Shown here in pieces: positions 25,415-31,987 of a DNA stretch of 64,000 bases (the stretch's first letter is position 1; each line of letters begins with the position of its first letter). This DNA comes from Catellatospora coxensis (GTDB taxonomy: Bacteria; Actinomycetota; Actinomycetes; Mycobacteriales; Micromonosporaceae): positions 16,549 through 80,548 of the forward strand of contig NZ_BONI01000043.1 in the NCBI RefSeq assembly GCF_016862635.1, given 5' to 3'. A program made the position numbers and the translations under genes. The notes below the pieces were generated by a model. That model had not been told where the DNA came from. It searched no databases and saw only the letters and a program-made list of their open reading frames with translations.

Positions 25415-26563
25415 ATGAGCAGGATCGTCGTGGCCGGGGCGGGGCCGGTCGGGTTGACCGCCGCGCTGGCGCTGGCACGGCAGGGCGTCGCGGTGACCGT
25501 GCTGGAGGCCGGTGACGAGCTGGCCGCCGAGTCGCGGGCGTCGACGTTCCACCCGCCGACCCTGGAGATGCTGGCCGAGCTGGGCGTCGTGGACGCGCTG
25601 CTGGCCCGGGGCCTGGTCGCGCCGACGTTCGCCTACCGCGACCGCGCGCATGGCCACGTCGCCACGCTCGACCTGGGCGTGCTCGCCCGGGACACGCCGT
25701 ACCCGTACCGGGTGCAGTGCGAGCAGTCGAAGCTCACCCCGATCCTGCGGGCCGAGGTCGAGGCCGCCGGTGGCGTGATCCGGTTCGGGTGGCCGGTCGC
25801 CGGCGTCGACCAGGTCGCCGACGGCGTCGTGGTACGCGCCGCCGACGGCCGGACCGAACGCGGCGACTGGCTGATCGCCGCCGACGGCGCGCACTCCGCG
25901 GTACGCCGGTCGCTGGGCGTCGAGTTCGCGGGCATCACCTACCCGGAGCGTTTCCTGGTCGCGTCCACCGACGAGGACCTGCCCGGACTGCTCGACGACC
26001 TGGCCGAGGTCAACTACGTCTTCGACCCGGTCGACTGGTCGGTGCTGCTGCACACCCCGGACCACTGGCGGGTGCTGCTGCCGACGCCCGACGGCACGCC
26101 CGACGGCGACGAGCTGGACCGGCTCGACGGGCGGCTGCGGCAGGTCGCCGACCCGGGCCGGCCGTGGCAGGTCGCGCACGCCAGCATCTACCGCGTACAC
26201 CAGCGGGTGGCCGAGACGTTCCAGGTCGGACGGGCGCTGCTCGCCGGGGACGCGGCGCACGTCAACAACCCGCTCGGCGGGCTGGGCATGAACTCGGGCA
26301 TCCACGACGCGGTGGCGTACGCCCGCGCGCTGGTCACCGGCGACGGCGCGGTCCGGCTGGCCGCGGCCCAGCGGCGGCGCATCGCCCTGGAGTACGTGCA
26401 GACCGTCTCCCACCAGAACTACCAGCGCCTCACCGCCACCGACCCGGCGGCCCGCGCGGCGTACCTGGCCGAGATCCGCGCCACCGCGGCCGACCCGGTC
26501 CGCGCCCGCGCCCACCTCCTGCGCGCCTGCATGATCTCGTCCCTGCGCCCGGTGCCCGCATGA
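25415..26563 (+). CDS. FAD-dependent monooxygenase (aromatic hydroxylase family)
   Basis: About 382 residues of the p-hydroxybenzoate hydroxylase-type flavoprotein family. The three FAD motifs are present: GAGPVGLTAALALA (GxGxxG), WLIAADGAHSAVRRSLG (DG motif) and GRALLAGDAAHVNNPLGGLG (GD motif). GGAGAGGG precedes the ATG. It is followed at a 52-bp gap by another aldehyde dehydrogenase. It would oxygenate a ring or carbonyl substrate using NAD(P)H and O2; in this context a pyrrole-derived intermediate is conceivable but unproven. Confidence 0.92.
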   Translation: MSRIVVAGAGPVGLTAALALARQGVAVTVLEAGDELAAESRASTFHPPTLEMLAELGVVDALLARGLVAPTFAYRDRAHGHVATLDLGVLARDTPYPYRVQCEQSKLTPILRAEVEAAGGVIRFGWPVAGVDQVADGVVVRAADGRTERGDWLIAADGAHSAVRRSLGVEFAGITYPERFLVASTDEDLPGLLDDLAEVNYVFDPVDWSVLLHTPDHWRVLLPTPDGTPDGDELDRLDGRLRQVADPGRPWQVAHASIYRVHQRVAETFQVGRALLAGDAAHVNNPLGGLGMNSGIHDAVAYARALVTGDGAVRLAAAQRRRIALEYVQTVSHQNYQRLTATDPAARAAYLAEIRATAADPVRARAHLLRACMISSLRPVPA

Positions 26564-26615
26564 GCAGGCGCAGCGGCCCCGCCGGGAAGCCCGCGAAGCG
26601 TCGCAGGGAGAGGGC

Positions 26616-28064
26616 ATGAGCGAGCGGATCACGCGGTACAACCCGGCGCGGGTGTACGAGCTGGTCGGCACCGTGCCCGCTGCGGACCCCGGCCGGGTCG
26701 ACGCGGTGGTGCGGGCCGCCGGCGCGGCGCAGCGGGACTGGGCACGGGTCGAGGTCGCCGACCGGGTGGCCGCGCTGCGGGCCGCCGCCGACGCGGTCGA
26801 GCCGCACCTGCCGACGCTGGCCGAGCTGCTGGCCCGGGAGTCGGGCAAGGTGCTGGCCGACTGCCGGGGTGAGCTCGGGTTCGCGCTGACCTTCCTGCGC
26901 TGGGTGGCCGAGCACGCCCCGCGGGTGCTCGCGGACACGGCGCTGGACGACGCGGCGGGCCGGCTGCTGCTGCGCCGCCGCCCGTACGGCGTGGTCGCGG
27001 CGATCACCCCGTGGAACGCGCCGATCATCCTGTCCTTCCTGAAGATCGCCCCGGCGCTGGCCGCGGGCAACACGGTGGTGGTGAAGCCGTCGCCGCTGGC
27101 CCCGCTGGCGATCGACCGTACGGTGCGGCTGCTGGCGTCGGCGCTGCCCGCGGCGGTGCTGCAGGTGCTGCACGGCGACGCGGCGGCGGGCGCGGCCCTG
27201 GTCGGGCACCCGCTGGTCGGCAAGGTCGCGTTCACCGGCGGCGCGGCGACGGCCCGGGTGGTCGCCGCGGCGGCCGCGGCGCAGACCACGCCGACCGTGC
27301 TGGAGCTGGGCGGCAACGATCCGGTGCTGCTGCTCGGCGACGCCGACCTGTCCCCGGAGCCGATGCGACGGCTGGTCATGGCCTCGTTCGCGACCAGCGG
27401 GCAGGTGTGCATGGCCGCGAAACGGCTGTACGTGCCCGAGACCCGCCACGACGAGTTCGTCGCCGCGTACCGGGCGGCCGCCGCCGACGTGCTGTGCCTG
27501 GGCGACCCGCTCGCCGCCGGGGTCAGCATGGGCCCGGTGGTGACCGCCGAGGCCGCGACCCGGATCACGGGGCTGGTCGAGGACGCGGTGGCGCGCGGCG
27601 GGCGGGCGCTGCCGGTGGGCCGCGTCGACCCGGCCGCCGACCTGCGGGCCGGGCACTTCGTCACGCCGACGCTGGTGACCGGCGTGCCCGAGGACGCGCC
27701 GCTGGTCGCCGAGGAGCAGTTCGGGCCGACCGTGCCGGTGCTGCCCTACCGCGACGAGGCCGGCCTGGTGGCCCGCGCCAACGCCGGTGAGCTGGGATTG
27801 GGCGCGTCGGTGTGGTCGGCCGACGAGGAGCGGGCGTTCGCGGTGGCGCGGCGGCTGGAGGCCGGCTTCGTCTTCGTCAACACGCACAACCGCACCGGCA
27901 TGTCGCTGCGCGCCCCGTTCGGCGGCGTGAAGCGCTCCGGGTACGGCCGCGAGTACGGCGAGGAGGGCATCGCCGAGTACGCGCAGACGTGTGTGGTGCA
28001 CGCGCCGGCCGCGTTCCGGGCGGGCGGCGCGGGCGCGGCGGCGAACGCGTACCCGGCGTCGTGA
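26616..28064 (+). CDS. Aldehyde dehydrogenase
   Basis: Third aldehyde dehydrogenase of the window, about 482 residues. Motifs: RRPYGVVAAITPWNAPII, GNTVVVKPSPLAPL, VAFTGGAATAR, LELGGNDPVLLLGDADL (general base), TSGQVCMAAKRLYVP (nucleophile Cys) and PFGGVKRSGYGREYG. It is preceded by GGGAGAGG and the short spacer after the monooxygenase gene, so the two are probably co-transcribed. Sequence alone does not give the substrate. Confidence 0.92.
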   Translation: MSERITRYNPARVYELVGTVPAADPGRVDAVVRAAGAAQRDWARVEVADRVAALRAAADAVEPHLPTLAELLARESGKVLADCRGELGFALTFLRWVAEHAPRVLADTALDDAAGRLLLRRRPYGVVAAITPWNAPIILSFLKIAPALAAGNTVVVKPSPLAPLAIDRTVRLLASALPAAVLQVLHGDAAAGAALVGHPLVGKVAFTGGAATARVVAAAAAAQTTPTVLELGGNDPVLLLGDADLSPEPMRRLVMASFATSGQVCMAAKRLYVPETRHDEFVAAYRAAAADVLCLGDPLAAGVSMGPVVTAEAATRITGLVEDAVARGGRALPVGRVDPAADLRAGHFVTPTLVTGVPEDAPLVAEEQFGPTVPVLPYRDEAGLVARANAGELGLGASVWSADEERAFAVARRLEAGFVFVNTHNRTGMSLRAPFGGVKRSGYGREYGEEGIAEYAQTCVVHAPAAFRAGGAGAAANAYPAS

Positions 28065-28128
28065 CCCGCGGCGGCCGGTGCGCGACCCGCGCCGGTGAGC
28101 CGGTCTGAGCGCCGCCTACGCTGCCGGT

Positions 28129-28653
28129 GTGACGAGCGTGTTGATCCTTCCCGGCTTCGAGAACTCCGGCCCGGCGCACTGGCAGACCCGGTGGGAGCAG
28201 GAGCTGGGGTTCCAGCGGGTCGAGCAGGCCGACTGGTTCCACCCGCTGGTCGGCGACTGGGTCGAGGCGCTGGCCGCCGCGGTGGCCGCCGCACCGGCCC
28301 CGGTGACGCTGGTGGCGCACAGCCTGGGCTGCGTGACGGTCGCGCATTGGGTCGCCCGCGGCGGCGACACCGCCAAGGTGCGCGGCGCGCTGCTGGTCGC
28401 GCCCGCCGATGTCGACACCGCCGAGGTGCCCGAGCTGGTGAACTTCCGCCCGGTGCCGCTCGGGCCGCTGCCGTTCCCGAGCATCGTCGTGGCCGGTGAC
28501 GACGACCCGTGGGCGGCCCTGCCGCGCAGCGAGGCCTTCGCCGCGGCGTGGGGCTCCCGCCTGGTCGTGGTCCCCGGCGGCGGCCACCTCAACGCCGACT
28601 CCGGCCTCGGCTCCTGGCCCCAGGGCCAGTCCCTGCTCGCCGAACTCCGCTGA
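28129..28653 (+). CDS. RBBP9/YdeN-type serine alpha/beta hydrolase
   Basis: About 174 residues, the usual length of the small serine hydrolase family. It has VLILPGFENSGPAHWQTRWE at the start, the nucleophile elbow LVAHSLGCVTVAHW, an Asp in VVAGDDDPW and a terminal His in PGGGHLNADSGLGSWPQG. It stands as a single gene after the aldehyde dehydrogenase. The physiological substrate is unknown for the family. Confidence 0.88.
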   Translation: MTSVLILPGFENSGPAHWQTRWEQELGFQRVEQADWFHPLVGDWVEALAAAVAAAPAPVTLVAHSLGCVTVAHWVARGGDTAKVRGALLVAPADVDTAEVPELVNFRPVPLGPLPFPSIVVAGDDDPWAALPRSEAFAAAWGSRLVVVPGGGHLNADSGLGSWPQGQSLLAELR

Positions 28654-28698
28654 CCCGCGCGGCCGCACGCCGCCGGGCACCGCACGCCGAGCGCCGAT

Positions 28699-28773
28699 GA
28701 TCGTCCGATTTGCCTGGCAGTCGTGCGAATCTTGCGGGCGCATACGCACGGGTGCCAGGCAGGTTGGATGACC
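28699..28773. repeat. REP-like intergenic element, GATCGTCSGAYTTGCCTGGCA family, copy 1
   Basis: Imperfect inverted repeat: GATCGTCCGATTTGCCTGGCA on the left, and TGCCAGGCAGGTTGGATGACC on the right, with ATACGCACGGG in the middle. It aligns over its whole length with 30271-30352. It lies between convergent genes. Confidence 0.8.
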
Positions 28774-28794
28774 GTGGGGGGTGGGCGGACCCGG

Positions 28795-29436
28795 TCAGGG
28801 GGTGCGCCAGCGCCAGTTCAGTTCGGCGGGGGTGGGTGGCGGGCCGGGGAGGTCGGTGCGGTCACGGTCGGCGGCGAGGCCGTCGAGCAGCAGGGCCAGG
28901 TGGCGGGCGCGTAGTTCGCGGGTGCGCGCGGGGTCGGGTACGCGTACCGCGGCGCAGCTCTCCAGCAGCAGTGTGACGTCGGCGAGCACGGCGTCGGGGC
29001 GCAGGCTGCCGTCGTCGAGCGCCCGCTGCACGAGTCGCGCCGCGAGCTCACCGGCCTGGCGTGCGGTCGCGCCCATCTCGGGCGTCGGGGTGAACGTCCC
29101 AGCCAGGTGGACGGTCAGCGAGTGCACGTCGGCGTCGACGACCGCACGCAGGAAGCCGGTCAGGCCGCGCCACGGGTCCGGTTCGGCCAGCGCCGCCTGG
29201 GCCTGGGCGGTGAACAGCAGCAGCCCGTCGTGGCACAGCCGGCGCAGCAGCTCCTCCTTGCCGCTGTACCGGCGGTAGAGCGCGCTGATGCCGACACCCG
29301 CCCGCTCGGCCACGGCGGCGATGGGCGCCTTGGGATCGGCGAGGAACACCTCCCGGGCGGCGTCCAGGATCACCGCGTCGTTGCGCGCCGCCTGCTGTTT
29401 GCGGCCCGACATGGGGACCGCGCTCGTCTCCGTCAC
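28795..29436 (-). CDS. TetR-family transcriptional regulator
   Basis: About 213 residues. The N-terminal helix-turn-helix ILDAAREVFLADPKAPIAAVAERAGVG...ISALYRRYSGKEELLRRL is typical TetR. The C-terminal ligand domain is variable. The start is the GTG at 29436; an internal ATG at 29412 is possible. It is divergent from the TIGR03086 gene with two palindromic sites in the 97-bp gap, the classic layout for a TetR repressor that controls itself and its neighbour. Confidence 0.92.
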   Translation of the reverse strand: MTETSAVPMSGRKQQAARNDAVILDAAREVFLADPKAPIAAVAERAGVGISALYRRYSGKEELLRRLCHDGLLLFTAQAQAALAEPDPWRGLTGFLRAVVDADVHSLTVHLAGTFTPTPEMGATARQAGELAARLVQRALDDGSLRPDAVLADVTLLLESCAAVRVPDPARTRELRARHLALLLDGLAADRDRTDLPGPPPTPAELNWRWRTP

Positions 29437-29445
29437 GAGTTCAGG

Positions 29446-29505
29446 TTAGCAGTGGAACGGATCGTTCCGCTCTGCTAAGCTGAAACGGAACGAGGCATTC
29501 CGTTC
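29446..29505. promoter_or_regulatory. Two candidate TetR operators
   Basis: First site: GGAACGGATCGTTCC (29454-29468) nested in a larger TTAGCAG...CTGCTAA symmetry (29446-29478). Second: GGAACGAGGCATTCC (29488-29502) close to the ribosome site of the rightward gene. The shared half-site GGAACG suggests the same protein binds both. Confidence 0.65.
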
Positions 29506-29533
29506 CGGAAATGCCGAGACGAAGGGCGGAGCC

Positions 29534-30139
29534 ATGACCACGATCACCGGCACTGACGCGATCACCCTGCTCGACGCGGCGCACACCGCGCTGCGTACGG
29601 CGGTGGCGGGCATCCCGGCCGACGGCTGGGACCTGCCGACGCCCTGCGAGCACTGGACCGTCACCCAGGTGCTGCAGCACGCCACCGGCGACCAGATCGG
29701 GTTCGCCGCGGCCATCACCGGCGGGCCGTGGCCGAGCGAGGATCCGTTCCAGCCCTCCGGCCGCCTCGACGGCGACGCGTCCGCCCTGCTGGAGCAGGCG
29801 CTGAAGGCGTCCGCGACCGCCTTCGCGACCGTGGACGCCGACGCGGAGCAGGTGCCCGTGCCGCTGCCGCAGGGCCCGCTGCCGCTGTGGGTCGCCGCCG
29901 GGGCCGCCGCGCTCGACGCGGCCGTGCACGCCTGGGACATCGCCGTCGCCACCGGCCGCCCCTCGCCGCTGACCGCACAGGACTCCCGGCAGCTGCTCAC
30001 GGTGGCCCGGCAGATCGTGGAGCCGCTGCGGGCCTACGGGGCGTACGCCGCCGAGCTGACCGTCGCCGAGGACGCCGACCCGACCGCGGAACTGCTGGGC
30101 TACCTGGGCCGCCACCCCGCCTGGACGCCGCGGTCCTGA
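29534..30139 (+). CDS. TIGR03086-family DinB-like metal-binding protein
   Basis: About 201 residues of the mycothiol-dependent maleylpyruvate isomerase/DinB-like superfamily common in actinobacteria. The conserved DLPTPCEHWTVTQVLQHATG carries a metal-ligand His, and a second cluster AVHAWDIAVATGR carries another. It is expressed divergently from the TetR gene and probably derepressed by its ligand. Family members often use mycothiol as thiol cofactor in detoxification; the exact reaction is unknown. Confidence 0.88.
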   Translation: MTTITGTDAITLLDAAHTALRTAVAGIPADGWDLPTPCEHWTVTQVLQHATGDQIGFAAAITGGPWPSEDPFQPSGRLDGDASALLEQALKASATAFATVDADAEQVPVPLPQGPLPLWVAAGAAALDAAVHAWDIAVATGRPSPLTAQDSRQLLTVARQIVEPLRAYGAYAAELTVAEDADPTAELLGYLGRHPAWTPRS

Positions 30140-30270
30140 CCACCCCTCACCTCGCGTCTCTTGAGGACTGCGGCCTGTGCCAATGGCGAGGACCGCAGTC
30201 CCCGGGACTCGCCACGGGGCGGGCCACCCGCTCCCGGGCACCCGCGCCCACCAGGCGGGACGGCCCACCC

Positions 30271-30352
30271 CAAGATCGTCGGACTTGCCTGGCAACCGGG
30301 CGAATGCGGCCTCAAGATACGCACAGGTGCCAGGCAGGTCGAACGACCTTGG
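30271..30352. repeat. REP-like intergenic element, GATCGTCSGAYTTGCCTGGCA family, copy 2
   Basis: CAAGATCGTCGGACTTGCC at the left and the complementary GGTCGAACGACCTTGG at the right, with GATACGCACAGGTGCCAGGCA inside. Same family as 28699-28773. It is located between the convergent TIGR03086 and TspO genes. Confidence 0.8.
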
Positions 30353-30405
30353 TGAGGGACGGGGCCGCACCGAACCCTCAGGCGCGCCCGGGGCCGAGGG
30401 GTTGG

Positions 30406-30888
30406 TCAGTTGAGGTGCCAGATGGTGAAGTTGAGGGCGCCGGCGAAGGTGACCCAGAGCCAGTAGGGCACCAGCAGCCAGGCCGCGAGCGCGGAGATCC
30501 GGCGGAAGAGCAGCACGGTCGCGGCGATGGCCAGCCACAGCGCGACGATGTCGGCGAACGCCAGGCCGCGCTGGCCCGCGCCGAAGAACAGCGGCGTCCA
30601 GATCGCGTTGAGGACCAGCTGCAGGGTGTACGCCCACATGGCCGGTCCCCAGCCGGCCCGCCGCCAGACCAGCCAGCCCGCGACCGCGATCATCGCGTAC
30701 AGCACCGTCCAGACCGGCCCGAACAGCCAGGACGGCGGCGCCCAGCCGGGGCGGGCCAGGGCCGCGTAGTCGTCGGCGGGCCGCGCCACGGCCAGCGAGC
30801 CGACCAGCGCCACCGCGATCACCGCCGCGAAGAAGCCGGCCAGCGCCCACCACTGGGCCGCAGGACGCCGTGCCAGGTGAACCGTCAT
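30406..30888 (-). CDS. tspO: TspO/MBR-family tetrapyrrole-binding membrane protein
   Basis: About 160 residues with five transmembrane helices. Family signatures include ARPGWAPPSWLFGPVWTVLY, AGWLVWRRAG, YTLQLVLNAIWTPLFFG and LLVPYWLWVTFAGALNFTIW, the last being the conserved aromatic pocket. TspO proteins bind porphyrins and other tetrapyrroles and some photo-oxidise protoporphyrin. Its presence next to an RCCR/NOL-like operon is notable. The start is the ATG at 30888. It diverges from the dienelactone-hydrolase-like gene across a gap with operator site E, placing it in the proposed regulon. Confidence 0.93.
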   Translation of the reverse strand: MTVHLARRPAAQWWALAGFFAAVIAVALVGSLAVARPADDYAALARPGWAPPSWLFGPVWTVLYAMIAVAGWLVWRRAGWGPAMWAYTLQLVLNAIWTPLFFGAGQRGLAFADIVALWLAIAATVLLFRRISALAAWLLVPYWLWVTFAGALNFTIWHLN

Positions 30889-30916
30889 GACTCCGCTATA
30901 ACCGAACCGGCCGGAG

Positions 30917-30932
30917 GGAAACGCCGTTTCGC
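30917..30932. promoter_or_regulatory. Candidate IclR-type operator, site E
   Basis: GGAAACGCCGTTTCGC, a GAAAC-GCC-GTTTC hyphenated palindrome, 29 bases upstream of tspO and about 110 bases upstream of the hydrolase gene. Another GTTTCGC half-site lies at 30944-30950. Confidence 0.6.
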
Positions 30933-31044
30933 CCCGTTGCGTCGTTTCGCGGCTCGTTCGCCCCGGCGTCACGCCGGCCCGGCGGCCGGGAACGGACCAC
31001 TGACGCGGCGAACGGGCCGAAGCCGGGCCTGTCAGGATGGGCGG

Positions 31045-31611
31045 ATGGCCCACGTCCTGCTGTTCCACTCCGTCATCGGGCTGCGCCCGGCCGTGCTGAG
31101 CGCCGCCGAGCGCCTGCGGGCGGCCGGGCACACGGTGCTGACGCCAGACCTGTACGACGGGGTGGTGGTGGACACCGTGGACGAGGGCTTCGAGCTGCTC
31201 CGCGAGATCGGCCCGGAGGTGGTGCAGCAGCGCGCCCGGCAGGCGGCGGCGCACCTGCCCGGGGGCGGGGTGCTGGCCGGGCTGTCGATGGGCGCGAGTT
31301 TCGCCCAGGCCATCGCCGAGCACGAGCCGCGGGTGGGCGGCCTGCTCCTGCTGCACGGCACCGCGGGCGCGCCGCGCCGGATGCCGTCGGGCCTGGACGC
31401 CCAGCTGCACATCGCCGAGCACGACCAGTACGAGTCGGCCGACGAGATCATGGCATGGGAGCTGGCGATGGCCCGGCTGGGGGCGTTTCCGGAAGTGTTC
31501 ACGTACGCGGGCGGGCATCTGTTCACCGATGACGCCTCGCCCGACTACGACGTCGCGTCCAGCGAGCTGGCCTGGGGACGCTGCCTGCGGTTCCTGGCCG
31601 CGCTGAGCTGA
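31045..31611 (+). CDS. Dienelactone-hydrolase-family protein
   Basis: About 188 residues. Alpha/beta hydrolase fold with HVLLFHSVIGLRPAVLSAAERL at the start and the nucleophile region GVLAGLSMGASFAQAIAE, where Ser replaces the Cys of classical dienelactone hydrolase. A C-terminal His occurs in YAGGHLFTDD. GGATGGGCGG precedes the ATG. It is monocistronic, convergent with the Dabb gene and divergent from tspO. Probable ester or lactone hydrolase of unknown substrate. Confidence 0.85.
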   Translation: MAHVLLFHSVIGLRPAVLSAAERLRAAGHTVLTPDLYDGVVVDTVDEGFELLREIGPEVVQQRARQAAAHLPGGGVLAGLSMGASFAQAIAEHEPRVGGLLLLHGTAGAPRRMPSGLDAQLHIAEHDQYESADEIMAWELAMARLGAFPEVFTYAGGHLFTDDASPDYDVASSELAWGRCLRFLAALS

Positions 31612-31617
31612 GCCGGG

Positions 31618-31899
31618 TCAGCTGCTGAAGTCGACGACGACCCGGGCGGCCAGCCGCGGGCGCAGCCACCGCGCGAGCTCCAGGTGCGCCGGGTGCTCCT
31701 GGTATCCGCGCAGGTCGTCCGCGTCCAGGTGGGTCGTGACCAGGCACAGGTGCGCCGAGACCGGGGTGTGCAGCTCGTCCAGGTTCACCTGGAGCGTCCG
31801 GACCTGCGGAACGGCCCCGACCAGCCCTTCCAAAAGATCCTTCGCCTTGGCAGCATCGTCTGCGTCGGTGAACGTCATCAGCACTACGTGAGAAAGCAT
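31618..31899 (-). CDS. Dabb-domain (stress-responsive A/B barrel) protein
   Basis: About 93 residues forming a dimeric alpha/beta barrel: LSHVVLMTFTDADDAAKAKDLL at the start, SAHLCLVTTHLDADDLRGYQEHPAH in the middle. Members include plant stress proteins, olivetolic acid cyclase-type enzymes and small decarboxylases or monooxygenase-like barrels. I chose the ATG at 31899 because GGAGG lies five bases upstream; a GTG three bases earlier is in frame. It is divergent from the RCCR-like operon with operator site D between, so it is likely co-regulated and may act on an unstable intermediate. Confidence 0.88.
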   Translation of the reverse strand: MLSHVVLMTFTDADDAAKAKDLLEGLVGAVPQVRTLQVNLDELHTPVSAHLCLVTTHLDADDLRGYQEHPAHLELARWLRPRLAARVVVDFSS

Positions 31900-31950
31900 C
31901 ACGACCTCCGGTCAACCACTGTTGCAAACGCCCCCGCGAGTGTAGTTTCG

Positions 31951-31966
31951 GGAAACAGCGTTTCGC
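31951..31966. promoter_or_regulatory. Candidate IclR-type operator, site D
   Basis: GGAAACAGCGTTTCGC, 22 bases before the nitrilase start. Its GAAACAGCGTTTC core is the exact reverse complement of the core of site A. TAGGGGAACCGGAG follows, mirroring TAGAGGAACCGAG after site A. It controls the large RCCR/Rieske/NOL operon if the regulon model is right. Confidence 0.65.
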
Positions 31967-31987
31967 TAGGGGAACCGGAGACACCAC

